A DNA stretch of 64,000 bases from NCBI RefSeq assembly GCF_000378005.1, contig NZ_KB899040.1:1252795-1316794 (forward strand), written 5' to 3'. This document shows positions 17,057-25,843 of the stretch, one piece after another. Under the pieces are notes generated by a model, which ran no database searches, was not told where the DNA came from, and saw nothing but the letters and a program-made list of their open reading frames with translations. Source of the stretch: Coprothermobacter platensis DSM 11748 (lineage in GTDB: Bacteria > Coprothermobacterota > Coprothermobacteria > Coprothermobacterales > Coprothermobacteraceae). A program made the position numbers and the translations under genes. The first letter of the stretch is position 1; the number at the start of each line of letters is the position of its first letter.

Positions 17057-17086
17057 TATTAATATACACTTAACTGTATATTAATA
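17057..17086. promoter_or_regulatory. 30-bp palindromic operator candidate upstream of the subtilase promoter
   Basis: Arms of 12 bp (TATTAATATACA and its exact complement) flank a 6-nt centre (CTTAAC). It ends 6 bp before the -35 box of the subtilase promoter, a usual place for an activator or repressor. It also lies in the divergent gap upstream of the PTS operon, so it could act on both. Confidence 0.55.
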
Positions 17087-17091
17087 AATAG

Positions 17092-17119
17092 TTGACATTG
17101 AAGAATTTTTTTGTATAAT
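17092..17119 (+). promoter_or_regulatory. sigma-70-type promoter of the subtilase gene
   Basis: A perfect -35 TTGACA (17092-17097) and a perfect -10 TATAAT (17114-17119) are separated by 16 bp. The start codon is about 55 bp downstream. Confidence 0.85.
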
Positions 17120-17173
17120 GTGTCCATTCGTTTCACAGGTTTCAAAAACCTATTCAAGGGGAGTGTGGTCAGG

Positions 17174-18496
17174 ATGAAGAAAGTACTATTGTCATTGGTG
17201 GTTGTAGTACTCCTTCTGTCCGGTTTCGCTCAAGTAAAAAGTGCGGAACCACTCTACGTTAACAAAGACACCGTCAGCGATGAACAGCAAGTTAGCGACG
17301 AAATTATTGTGGGCTTCAAGAGTGGCGCAGATGCGTCGGCCCAAACCATGCAGGTAGAAAACCTTGCCGGAGCAAAACTTTCCAGAAAAGGGCTGAAGAA
17401 TTTCGCTGTTTTCAAACTACCAAAAGGGAAAGCAATTAATGATGTTATTAATGCTATAAAAAGCGATCCAAATGTAGAATATGTGGAACTAAATTACATT
17501 GCTCATGCCTTTGCAGTTCCCAACGACACATATTTCAATCCTTATCAGTGGGATCTGTACAACTATGGCATGACCAGTAACGGCTATGTTTCAAACTACG
17601 GCATTCAAGCAGTCTCAGCTTGGGATATAACCAGAGGAGCAGGTGTAAAGGTAGCCATTATTGATACAGGAGTCGCCTATGAAAACTATGGTAGTTATAC
17701 TAAAGCTCCAGATTTGGCAAACACTTACTTCGATACAGCAAACGCATATGATTTTGTAAACAACGATACTCACGCAAACGATGATAACGGCCATGGAACG
17801 CACGTGGCAGGAACCATAGCACAATCCACGAACAATAACATGGGCGCAGCAGGAATAGCTTACGAAGCGACAATTTTACCGATAAAAGTTCTGGATAGCA
17901 GTGGATCAGGAAGCTATGATGCCATAGCCAATGGCATCATATGGGCCGCAGACCATGGAGCAAGAGTAATCAATATGAGTTTAGGCGGAAGCCAAGGTTC
18001 TACGACATTACAAAATGCTATTCAATATGCCTACAATAAGGGCCTCGTCATTGTGTGTGCTTCTGGAAACGATGGCAAATCAACGGTGAGTTATCCTGCG
18101 GCATATACACAATGCATAGCCGTGGGATCAACACGGTTTGACGGTAATCGCGTAAGTTACTCCAACTATGGTAGCGCTCTCGATATCGTCGCTCCGGGCG
18201 GTGACACATCTGTGGACCAGAACCATGACGGTTATGGCGACGGCATTCTCCAGCAAACATTCCCTCAGGGGAGCCCAAATTCCTTTGGGTATTATTTCTT
18301 CCAGGGTACATCCATGGCTTCTCCGCATGTCGCAGGCGTAGCAGCTCTTGTTCTTTCGGCTCATCCTACATACACAAATGAACAGGTAAGAACAGCCATG
18401 CAGTCAACTGCAAAAGACTTAGGTACTACAGGTTGGGATAAGTATTATGGCTACGGTCTTGTAAATGCCTATGCAGCAGTAAGATGGACTCCGTAA
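17174..18496 (+). CDS. secreted subtilisin-like serine protease (S8 family)
   Basis: A 440-aa prepro-protease: signal peptide (1-24), I9/fervidolysin-type propeptide (about 40-110), then the S8 catalytic domain with D164 (AIIDTG), H207 (NGHGTH), oxyanion N299 (SGND) and S380 (GTSMASPHVAG). It should digest extracellular protein for peptide fermentation. ATG 17174 is chosen because the signal peptide begins there; GGGGAG lies 10 nt upstream. It is monocistronic, with its own strong promoter, a palindromic operator candidate and a strong terminator. Confidence 0.95.
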   Translation: MKKVLLSLVVVVLLLSGFAQVKSAEPLYVNKDTVSDEQQVSDEIIVGFKSGADASAQTMQVENLAGAKLSRKGLKNFAVFKLPKGKAINDVINAIKSDPNVEYVELNYIAHAFAVPNDTYFNPYQWDLYNYGMTSNGYVSNYGIQAVSAWDITRGAGVKVAIIDTGVAYENYGSYTKAPDLANTYFDTANAYDFVNNDTHANDDNGHGTHVAGTIAQSTNNNMGAAGIAYEATILPIKVLDSSGSGSYDAIANGIIWAADHGARVINMSLGGSQGSTTLQNAIQYAYNKGLVIVCASGNDGKSTVSYPAAYTQCIAVGSTRFDGNRVSYSNYGSALDIVAPGGDTSVDQNHDGYGDGILQQTFPQGSPNSFGYYFFQGTSMASPHVAGVAALVLSAHPTYTNEQVRTAMQSTAKDLGTTGWDKYYGYGLVNAYAAVRWTP

Positions 18497-18517
18497 AACA
18501 AATATGCCATTTTGAAT

Positions 18518-18558
18518 AAAGGGAGGGGCCCTCATAGCTATGAGGGCCTTTCCCTTTT
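18518..18558. terminator. bidirectional terminator between subtilase and plsY-like gene
   Basis: A perfect 22-bp palindrome (18526-18547, GGCCCTCATAG and its complement) is extended by AAAGGG on one side and TTTCCCTTTT on the other. It serves the plus-strand subtilase. The minus-strand gene ends inside the palindrome. Confidence 0.85.
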
Positions 18559-19167
18559 AGGCCTACCGCCAAATATTTCCATTACCTTTTCTCTGTTTCT
18601 CAAAATGATAACGGATAAGCACAAAAGGAAATAACACTGGAAGAGCTCATTATGAAAATTAGTTAAGGAAAGCAGCAAGAAGATGAAACCTGCTGCTTCA
18701 CTTTCCTCAAGATAAGAAAAATTAAAATAACGAACCTGAAAAACGTAGCACATACCATAAACTATTGCCATAAATAAGAACAGTTGAAAACCCATCCTGG
18801 GATACAGATAAAATGTTCCTCCAAAAACGGATGCGATACCTGTGCCCCCTCTGAAACTAAAAAACATGGGGAAATCATGCCCAACAATGGTTAGTGTTCC
18901 GCCAACAGCAAGCAACGAGCTCGGAATGGATAGAAGCGTACCTATTAGGAAAGGCAACATCCCTTTAACGAAGTCAATAAAGAAAACCAAAATACCCAAG
19001 GTATTGCTCACGTTCATAAACACATTAGTAGCCCCAGCGTTACCATCACCCAACACTCTTATATCCTCATGCTTTAGCGCACGAGTGATTATGAGCGCCG
19101 TATTTGTAGAACCAAAAACATAACAAAACAAAAGGTAAAGAATGTTCCTCCGCCACATACGGTTCAT
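18538..19167 (-). CDS. plsY: PlsY-like glycerol-3-phosphate acyltransferase
   Basis: PlsY transfers an acyl group from acyl phosphate to glycerol-3-phosphate in the membrane. The 209-aa protein has several membrane helices and recognisable versions of the three motifs: GSTNTAL, GDGNAGATNV and GHDFPMFFSFRGGTGIAS. The third motif has Thr where most PlsY have Lys (KGGKG), so activity or substrate may differ. The start at 19167 has a weak ribosome site. Confidence 0.75.
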   Translation of the reverse strand: MNRMWRRNILYLLFCYVFGSTNTALIITRALKHEDIRVLGDGNAGATNVFMNVSNTLGILVFFIDFVKGMLPFLIGTLLSIPSSLLAVGGTLTIVGHDFPMFFSFRGGTGIASVFGGTFYLYPRMGFQLFLFMAIVYGMCYVFQVRYFNFSYLEESEAAGFIFLLLSLTNFHNELFQCYFLLCLSVIILRNREKVMEIFGGRPKRERPS

Positions 19168-19330
19168 TCTATCATTAGGTTTTGACGTCAGCTAAATGCG
19201 GCCAATTCTTCCTTTATGGACATCAAATTCTCTTATGTAGCATTTCTTGACAAGAAGTTAAACAAAACACGCGCAAGAATTGTTATGATGTAATTGTGAA
19301 ACAAATAACACTTGGGGAGGTAAACAGGAT

Positions 19331-19735
19331 ATGCCCAAGATATTGAAAGTAAAAAACATTAATAAATGCATAGGGTGTTTTGAATGCATGATAGGCTGTG
19401 CATCGCTCAACTTTCACAGCCACACGCTCACTAAAAGCGCCATAAGAGTTAAAACAAAGGGCGGACTTCAAAGTAAGTTTGCTGCTGTCATATGTGTGGG
19501 CTGCACAGAACCCGCTTGTGCGGAAGCATGTCCCACAGAAGCATTAGTTCCGCGTCAGGGCGGAGGCGTCGTGTTTGATGGGAAAAAGTGTATCGGCTGC
19601 GAAAGGTGTGTCCCCGCATGCATTGTAGGGGCCATCGCCATGGATAAACAACTTAGGAAGCCCATCATATGCAAGCAATGTGGTGCGTGTGCCCAGCTTT
19701 GCCCTCACGAATGCTTAGCCATGGAGGAGGTATAA
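19331..19735 (+). CDS. polyferredoxin partner of aldehyde oxidoreductase
   Basis: The 134-aa protein has four clusters of cysteines in 4Fe-4S patterns (CIGCFECMIGC, CVGC..ACAEACP, CIGCERCVPAC, CKQCGACAQLCP). It most likely takes electrons from the AOR encoded 3 bp downstream. GGGGAGG lies 9 nt before ATG. Confidence 0.88.
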   Translation: MPKILKVKNINKCIGCFECMIGCASLNFHSHTLTKSAIRVKTKGGLQSKFAAVICVGCTEPACAEACPTEALVPRQGGGVVFDGKKCIGCERCVPACIVGAIAMDKQLRKPIICKQCGACAQLCPHECLAMEEV

Positions 19736-19738
19736 CCC

Positions 19739-21499
19739 ATGCTAGGGAAAGACTATATTAGAGTGCTCCATATCAATTTAACTGATGAAAAAGTGTCTGT
19801 GGAAGAACGTAAAGATTTGTTTCATTTACTGGGAGGAACAGGGGTTGCTTCAAAACTGCTTGAAGAAAACATGCGACCTGACCTTCCGCCACTTCATGAA
19901 GACCAGCCCATCATTTTTGCCATAGGTCCATTGTCCACCATTTTCCCCGTGGCAACAAAAACGGTAGCTACTTTTATCTCTCCACTCACAGGTGAATATG
20001 GAGAAAGCCATGCAGGTGGACGCAGCGCCATGGCAATAAGGAATGCAGGATATGATGCCATCGTTATTACCGGAAGAGCAAATAAACCCACATATTTGAG
20101 TATTACTGACCACTCTGTGGAATTCAAAGATGCACGCGGTTTGTGGGGTTTAGACGTCGAAGAGACAGGAAGAATCATAAGGGAAAGAGAAGGAATACCA
20201 GGGAAGCGCAGTATCATGCGTATCGGTGTATCTGGAGAAAACTTAGTCAGTTTCGCAGGTGTCAATGTGGATACATACAGACATTTCGGAAGGCTTGGCC
20301 TTGGTGCAGTTTTTGGCAGTAAACAACTTAAAGCTATTGCCATTACAGGAGAAACAGATATACCGGTAACCGATTTTAAGAGTTACTACAGCACATTCCG
20401 ATGGCTTTACAAAAAGGTCGTGGAAACAGATCTTATGTCCAAGTATCATGAAATTGGAACACCAATAAACATAAAGGTGCTTAATGCCATAAGTTCATTG
20501 CCCACGAAGAATCTTCAGCAGTCTACCTTCGAACACGCAGATGACATATCCGGAGAAACCTTTGCCCAAGACACACTCGTTAGAAAGGTCTCCTGCGTCG
20601 GCTGTCCTATAGGATGCATACATGTGGGGCAATTTAGACGTTTATTTGATAAAGGCTACGAATATGAATCCTTAGCCGTTTCTTATGACCATGAACTTAT
20701 TTATTCCTTAGGAAGCTTATTGGGTACTCCTACTGCCAGTGAAGTTTTAGAGTTGATCGATGAAGTTGAAGAAACCGGATTAGACGCCATGAGCACAGGT
20801 GTCGCATTGGCATGGGCAACAGAAGCGTTGGAAAAAGATATTTTGAGCATAGAACAAACATTAGTGCCGCTTGCTTTCGGAAATACAGAGAACTATAAAA
20901 AAGCCATTCATTACATAGCCGAACGCACTAACGATTTTTACAGAACCTTAGGCGAAGGGTTGACACATGCAACGGAGGCTTACGGCGGAAAAGAGTTCGC
21001 ACTGGTTTATGGCGGCAATGAGATGGCTGGTTACCACACAGGTTACGCTTTTGCTTTAGGGCAAACAGTAGGTGGCAGACATTCACATCTTTGCAATGCC
21101 GGTTACCAATATGACCAAAGCGCAAAAGAGCTCAACGATGAAGAAATTGTCGATTATTTGATAAAGGAAGAAAAAGAACGTTGCATGCTAACTTCTCTGG
21201 TAATTTGCTTGTTTGCAAGAAAGGTGTATGACAGAGAAACGGTATTAAAAGCTCTAAATGCCATTGATATGCCGTTTACCGATGAAGACTTGGACAAGAT
21301 GGCAGAAGAAACATTCTTCACGAGATTACGCATAAAACAGAAACTGGGTTACTCATTGGAAAATGAGAAATTCCCTAAGAGAGCCTTTGAAACTCCCACA
21401 CGCTGGGGAAAAATGGATGAAGAACGTATGAATAAACTGCTCCACATGTATGTGGAACGCCTGAAGGCAGAATATGACCGTTACAGTACAGCTCAATGA
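19739..21499 (+). CDS. aor: aldehyde:ferredoxin oxidoreductase (tungsten/molybdenum pterin)
   Basis: AOR oxidises aldehydes, many from amino-acid fermentation, to acids and reduces ferredoxin. The 586-aa protein has the family hallmarks: GGTGVASKLL at about 31, FGSKQLKAIA near 195, and the iron-sulfur CVGCPIGC near 290 with a later cysteine near 490. The GGAGG site and 3-bp spacing to the ferredoxin gene, and the overlap with the MoaD-like gene, make a three-gene operon. Confidence 0.93.
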   Translation: MLGKDYIRVLHINLTDEKVSVEERKDLFHLLGGTGVASKLLEENMRPDLPPLHEDQPIIFAIGPLSTIFPVATKTVATFISPLTGEYGESHAGGRSAMAIRNAGYDAIVITGRANKPTYLSITDHSVEFKDARGLWGLDVEETGRIIREREGIPGKRSIMRIGVSGENLVSFAGVNVDTYRHFGRLGLGAVFGSKQLKAIAITGETDIPVTDFKSYYSTFRWLYKKVVETDLMSKYHEIGTPINIKVLNAISSLPTKNLQQSTFEHADDISGETFAQDTLVRKVSCVGCPIGCIHVGQFRRLFDKGYEYESLAVSYDHELIYSLGSLLGTPTASEVLELIDEVEETGLDAMSTGVALAWATEALEKDILSIEQTLVPLAFGNTENYKKAIHYIAERTNDFYRTLGEGLTHATEAYGGKEFALVYGGNEMAGYHTGYAFALGQTVGGRHSHLCNAGYQYDQSAKELNDEEIVDYLIKEEKERCMLTSLVICLFARKVYDRETVLKALNAIDMPFTDEDLDKMAEETFFTRLRIKQKLGYSLENEKFPKRAFETPTRWGKMDEERMNKLLHMYVERLKAEYDRYSTAQ

Positions 21500-21698
21500 T
21501 TATTTTTCTCGCTACGGTGCGCAGTCAGGGAAGGTCTCCCTGCCAGACGGCGCCACCGTAGCGGACCTCTTATCTTACCTAAAAGTTCCTCCGTCAGAAG
21601 TCGGATTTGTAATTAAGACTGGTCAAGTATTAAAAGAAACGGACAAATTAGATGATGGTGACAATCTGCTGATTCTGCCGTTTGCCATGGGCGGTTAA
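21474..21698 (+). CDS. MoaD/ThiS-family small sulfur carrier protein
   Basis: A 74-aa ubiquitin-fold protein ending in the required GG. It overlaps the end of the AOR gene by 26 bp, so it likely supplies sulfur for the pterin cofactor of that enzyme. GAAGGCAG precedes ATG. It meets the PfkB kinase tail-to-tail with 3 bp between stops and no terminator. Confidence 0.85.
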   Translation: MTVTVQLNDYFSRYGAQSGKVSLPDGATVADLLSYLKVPPSEVGFVIKTGQVLKETDKLDDGDNLLILPFAMGG

Positions 21699-21701
21699 CA
21701 A

Positions 21702-22511
21702 TTAGAAGTACCTTCTTGCAAAATCTGTTCCAACCCATCGGCTTGCTTCTGTAATGGCTTTCCTGCAAGCTGTTACAAGATCGTTGCCTTGCATAACCTG
21801 CGCGATAAAAACACCATTAAAACAGTCACCGGCGCCCAAAGTGCTTACCACATCAGTATGCGGAGCTTCTACATGATTACCATCCACGCTGGCGCCATCA
21901 CCACCCTGTTTGACCACAACATGCTTGTAAAAATCCGTTTTAGGGATAACTGCCATTTCTTGCTGGTTTCCAAACAAAAAATCAAAGCCACGAGTTTTTT
22001 CCAAGAATACATCTAAATGTTCTTTTAATGGTTCATAAGAAGCTGCATCCACAGAAAGAATTGCATGCTGCATTTTTGCCTTTTTAAGAAGTTCTTCCAC
22101 CACACGGGTGCTTTCATCATGGAACAGAGCATAGCCGCTAATATGAAGCCAATCAATTTTAACATCAGGGACATGCACATAGCTGCGCGCCACGTTAGGA
22201 GAACTCCACATATTACGTTCCTTCTCTTCATGACGCACCAGCAGAGTACCAGTGAATCCCTCTCTTTGCGTAAGAAGCGTTTTTACCTTGTAACGCTTTC
22301 CAGCTTCTGTAAAGAATCCATAGCCACCATCGGTGCCTACGCATCCGAGTATAGCTGTTTCTGTTCCACAACTGGCACAGTGGCGAGCCGTACTAAAAGC
22401 TGATCCTCCCGGCACTACCATTGCTTTCGCTTCTGCGTCGGAAGCATAAACTTTGGGGGCTTCGTCAAAAATTAACACATCCATCAATATGTCTCCATAT
22501 ATAAGCACCAT
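21702..22511 (-). CDS. psuK: PfkB-family carbohydrate kinase, probably pseudouridine kinase
   Basis: The 269-aa protein has the two PfkB signatures: VPGGSAFSTARH near 33-44 and STLGAGDCFNGVF near 225-237 with catalytic Asp. It is divergent from psuG with only 34 bp between start codons. Psi kinase (making pseudouridine 5'-phosphate for PsuG) is therefore the most likely activity. This is context inference; a ribokinase-like role is possible. Confidence 0.75.
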   Translation of the reverse strand: MVLIYGDILMDVLIFDEAPKVYASDAEAKAMVVPGGSAFSTARHCASCGTETAILGCVGTDGGYGFFTEAGKRYKVKTLLTQREGFTGTLLVRHEEKERNMWSSPNVARSYVHVPDVKIDWLHISGYALFHDESTRVVEELLKKAKMQHAILSVDAASYEPLKEHLDVFLEKTRGFDFLFGNQQEMAVIPKTDFYKHVVVKQGGDGASVDGNHVEAPHTDVVSTLGAGDCFNGVFIAQVMQGNDLVTACRKAITEASRWVGTDFARRYF

Positions 22512-22545
22512 AATATAATTGTAGTGCTAAAGGAGGTATGCAATT

Positions 22546-23454
22546 ATGTTACAAGTTTCTCCACAGGTACAGGAAGCTATTGACACATTAAAGCCCGTGG
22601 TTGCTTTGGAATCAACCATAATCACACATGGCATGCCATACCCTGCCAATTTGAACACTGCCTTGGAAGTAGAACAAACTATTAGAGATGAAGGTGCTGT
22701 TCCAGCCACTATTGGCGTTATCAATGGCGTTATCAAAGTAGGGTTAAGCGAACAAGAAATCACATTCTTAAGCCAAGCAAAAGATGTTCACAAAATCAGC
22801 TTGAAAGACTTATCAGTGGCAGTAGCAAAGAAACTATCAGGTGGTACCACCGTTTCAGCCACCATGTTTGCCGCATACAAAGCGGGCATACAAGTGTTTG
22901 CAACAGGTGGTATAGGCGGTGTCCACAGGGACGCCAGAGAAACATTCGATATAAGCACCGATTTAGAAGCACTTGGTTCCATACCCATAACAGTCGTATG
23001 CGCCGGAGCGAAGGCCATTCTTGATTTGCCAGCAACGTTGGAGTATTTGGAAACAAAGGGTGTTTTAGTTGTAGGTTACAAAACTACAGAATTCCCTGCT
23101 TTTTACTATGGTCATAGTGGTTTAACTTTAGAGCACTCTGTTTCTAATCCTGGACAACTTGCTGAAATTATTCGCAAACGGGATGCTTTGGGCATAGACA
23201 AAGCTATATTGGTAGGAAATCCACCACCGGAAGAAATGGCATTAGAAAAAGAACACATAGAAGGGCTAATTCAAGAAGCACTAAAGGCAGCAAAAGAGCA
23301 AAATATCCGAGGAAAAGAAGTTACACCATTCCTGCTGGATTACTTGGCAAAGCATTCTCAAGGTGAGACATTGGAGACAAACATTGCATTGGTGAAAAAC
23401 AACGCTAAAGTTGGATCAGCAGTTGCAAAAGCGCTTATGGCTGATAAGATATAG
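22546..23454 (+). CDS. psuG: pseudouridine-5'-phosphate glycosidase
   Basis: PsuG splits pseudouridine 5'-phosphate into uracil and ribose 5-phosphate. The 302-aa protein matches the family closely: [17 protein letters not shown] near the start with the conserved Glu, [10 protein letters not shown] near 95-105, GGIGGVHR and [20 protein letters not shown] near 150. AAAGGAGG precedes ATG by 8 nt. Confidence 0.95.
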   Translation: MLQVSPQVQEAIDTLKPVVALESTIITHGMPYPANLNTALEVEQTIRDEGAVPATIGVINGVIKVGLSEQEITFLSQAKDVHKISLKDLSVAVAKKLSGGTTVSATMFAAYKAGIQVFATGGIGGVHRDARETFDISTDLEALGSIPITVVCAGAKAILDLPATLEYLETKGVLVVGYKTTEFPAFYYGHSGLTLEHSVSNPGQLAEIIRKRDALGIDKAILVGNPPPEEMALEKEHIEGLIQEALKAAKEQNIRGKEVTPFLLDYLAKHSQGETLETNIALVKNNAKVGSAVAKALMADKI

Positions 23455-23475
23455 AACATAAAGGAGGGATAAGCT

Positions 23476-23790
23476 ATGCCAGAATTCGGAAATCCATTTG
23501 CAGGGAACAAAAACGACCGCAAGCTTACCCATGAAGAACTTGTAAGGTCCATCAGGTTTATGGTATCCGCGGAATATGAAGCCATCCAACTTTACACGCA
23601 GCTCGCTGAAAGCACCGATAACGAGCTTGCTAAAGATGTGCTGGTAGACATTGCCAATGAAGAACGTGTACATGCGGGAGAGTTCCTTCGTTTGCTCTAT
23701 GAGCTCGCGCCAGATGAAAAAGATTTTTATGAAGATGGTAAGAGCGAAGTAGAAGAAATGATTGAAAAACATCATAATTCGAAGAAGTGA
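23476..23790 (+). CDS. ferritin-like (rubrerythrin-superfamily) small protein
   Basis: A 104-aa protein with half of a ferritin four-helix bundle: SAEYEAIQLY near 31-40 and EERVHAGEF near 58-66 supply di-iron Glu/His ligands. It resembles the stand-alone or encapsulin-fused ferritin-like domains of thermophiles, which store iron or protect from oxidants. No encapsulin gene is in the window. It follows psuG by 21 bp with AAAGGAGG. Confidence 0.8.
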   Translation: MPEFGNPFAGNKNDRKLTHEELVRSIRFMVSAEYEAIQLYTQLAESTDNELAKDVLVDIANEERVHAGEFLRLLYELAPDEKDFYEDGKSEVEEMIEKHHNSKK

Positions 23791-23816
23791 AGCGGCTAAA
23801 AATTCATCAGAATAAT

Positions 23817-23847
23817 AGAAAAGGGCTCCCATAAGGAGCCCTTTTCT
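23817..23847. terminator. bidirectional terminator
   Basis: A 13-bp perfect stem (AGAAAAGGGCTCC and complement) with a 5-nt loop, A-rich on one side and T-rich on the other. It separates the converging ferritin-like gene and SLH protein gene. Confidence 0.88.
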
Positions 23848-23865
23848 ATTTGGCAGCGTGCTTTG

Positions 23866-24825
23866 TCACTTCACCATAACACGCTGTAAGAATGCTGCTA
23901 CCTGATCGCGTGTTAGCGTTAAATCAGGACCAAAAGTGGTTTCTGTAACACCTTTTACAACGCCTTTAGTGTACAAATAAGAAACATAGATCTTTGACCA
24001 GTGGCCATAAAGATCGGTGAATGGAGATTTCGGAATGAAGTTTTGGCCAGGTTCTGTTGGAAGTGTCAAAGCCACCAGCTTTGCTGCTTCTGCCCTTGTC
24101 AGATAATCCGCTGGTCTCAAGGTTCCGTCTGGGAACCCTTTAACAACATTCTTCTGGTAGAAAGCTAAATAATAGCCAGCTACGGCATTATTGGGATCAA
24201 CATCTTTAAAAGGATTTGTCTTGTTAGCTAACTGATCTACAGTTACGGGTTTGAGCCCTGTAGCTAATGCTAAAGCATACATGAACTCACCACGCGTGAT
24301 AGGCTCAGAAGGTCTGAACTTGTTGTCAAGCACCGTCAGGAATTTATTGTTAACTACCGTGGTTATATTGTCTTTTGCCCAAGAATTGCTTATGTCAGTT
24401 ATGTTAGGCACAGAACCTATGCTGAAAGAGCCTGATGTTTGCACATTTTGTCCGACGAGCCATACCTTATACGTATAGCTACCAGCAGGTATGTTAGGTA
24501 AATTGATAAAGCTTATGAGCGTGTTTCCTGCAGGGAACGTTTTCTTCATTACAGCCTGTGTGTAGCTTTTTCCCTGAGAGTCTTTGTACTGGAAATTTCC
24601 ACCAGTAATCTGAACATCATAGTAGTAACCACTGTTGAACTGCATTGTCACAGCTTTTCCGGGATTTACAACGTAAACCATTACCTGTGCGCCTCCGCTT
24701 GGAAGCTGCATAACGTCCATCTTAATGCTGAGCGCTGTTGCTGCCGATGCAAAAGATGGTGCCAACGTAACTAATAACGTTAGGCACAGAAGCATCGGGA
24801 TGATTTTTCCTACCAACTTTCTCAT
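23866..24825 (-). CDS. surface protein with BsuPI protease-inhibitor-like domain and three SLH repeats
   Basis: The 319-aa protein has a signal peptide (1-28) and a beta-rich domain (about 33-140) resembling the BsuPI intracellular proteinase inhibitor fold (VVNPGKAVTMQFNSG, YYYDVQITGG, GSYTYKVWLV). Three S-layer homology repeats (about 145-319; ITRGEFMYALALATG, LTRAEAAKLVALTL, LTRDQVAAFLQRVM) would anchor it to the cell wall. It may shield the cell surface from its own proteases; that role is inferred. A GAGGAGGTGA site precedes ATG. Confidence 0.8.
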   Translation of the reverse strand: MRKLVGKIIPMLLCLTLLVTLAPSFASAATALSIKMDVMQLPSGGAQVMVYVVNPGKAVTMQFNSGYYYDVQITGGNFQYKDSQGKSYTQAVMKKTFPAGNTLISFINLPNIPAGSYTYKVWLVGQNVQTSGSFSIGSVPNITDISNSWAKDNITTVVNNKFLTVLDNKFRPSEPITRGEFMYALALATGLKPVTVDQLANKTNPFKDVDPNNAVAGYYLAFYQKNVVKGFPDGTLRPADYLTRAEAAKLVALTLPTEPGQNFIPKSPFTDLYGHWSKIYVSYLYTKGVVKGVTETTFGPDLTLTRDQVAAFLQRVMVK

Positions 24826-24908
24826 TAGTGTTTCACCTCCTCAAATAGGACGAACTTTTACCCCGTTTAGTTTCACATTGTATCATTAATGCACACAAAT
24901 GAGGTAAA

Positions 24909-25811
24909 TTGTGCTTTAATTATTCCATGGAAGAAAAAATAACGTTACCAAGAGTTGTCTGGGGACTTTGGAGAATAGCAAGCTGGAACAAGACGCCACA
25001 GGAGCTTGCCAAAATGATGAACATGCTTTTAGACATCGGGGTAGATACTGTGGATTTAGCCGACATTTACGGTGACTATGCTGCAACAAAATTGTTCGGT
25101 GAAGTGCTAAAAGCAGACCCGACGCTTTCTAAACGCATTCAGATAGTGACGAAAGCAGATATTGTGCTGCTATCAGAAAAACATCCGGAAGTTTATGTTC
25201 AGCACTATGATACGTCAGCAGAGCATATCATTGCTTCAGTAGAACAGTCGCTTCAAGATTTGGGCAGAGATTACATCGATTTGCTTCTTATTCACAGACC
25301 GGACCCATTTATGGACCCGCTGGAAGTCTCTCAAGCATTTGACGAACTTTACAATGAAGGTAAAGTGCATGCTTTTGGCGTGTCCAATTTCATGCCCTAC
25401 CACCATTCGCTCTTATCTAAATACACAAAGCAACCGCTTCTGGTAAACCAAATAGAAATATCCTTAATGCATCCAAACCCATTTTTAGATTCACAAATAC
25501 CTTATATGATGGAAAACGATATCACACCCATGGCTTGGTCTCCTACGGGAGGTGGCCGATTATTTACAAGCGAAGAACAGAAGGCCATCAACTTACGCCT
25601 GGCCCTTGGAGTAATTGCACATAATCACAACGCCACGGCTGAACAGATCGCTTATGCATGGCTTCTTAATCATCCATCGAATATCGTAGTTGTTGCAGGA
25701 AGCAGCAACTTCAAACGTGTCAAAGCAGCAGTAGAAGCTGAAGATATTTTATTGGATCGTCAAGAGTGGTTCTATCTTCTCCAACAAGCCACTGGTGAGT
25801 CAGTACCTTAA
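24909..25811 (+). CDS. aldo/keto reductase (YdhF-like)
   Basis: An NAD(P)H-dependent carbonyl reductase of about 300 aa. The catalytic tetrad is visible as Asp and Tyr in DLADIYGDY, Lys in VTKADI and His in LIHRPDP; VAGSSNFKRV near the C-terminus is the cofactor phosphate site. Start is uncertain: TTG 24909 has GAGG 4 nt upstream, while ATG 24927 fits the family length but lacks a ribosome site. Confidence 0.88.
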   Translation: MCFNYSMEEKITLPRVVWGLWRIASWNKTPQELAKMMNMLLDIGVDTVDLADIYGDYAATKLFGEVLKADPTLSKRIQIVTKADIVLLSEKHPEVYVQHYDTSAEHIIASVEQSLQDLGRDYIDLLLIHRPDPFMDPLEVSQAFDELYNEGKVHAFGVSNFMPYHHSLLSKYTKQPLLVNQIEISLMHPNPFLDSQIPYMMENDITPMAWSPTGGGRLFTSEEQKAINLRLALGVIAHNHNATAEQIAYAWLLNHPSNIVVVAGSSNFKRVKAAVEAEDILLDRQEWFYLLQQATGESVP

Positions 25812-25843
25812 AGCAGAGAGAAAACAGTAGAAGAAGCATATAA

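Noticed and set aside
19247-19289. Promoter TTGACA ... TATGAT before the AOR operon
   Set aside because: The two boxes are 31 bp apart, too far for a sigma-70 promoter, and no better pairing was found.
23476-23790. Encapsulin cargo system
   Set aside because: The ferritin-like protein resembles encapsulin cargo, but no shell gene lies nearby and no targeting peptide could be shown.
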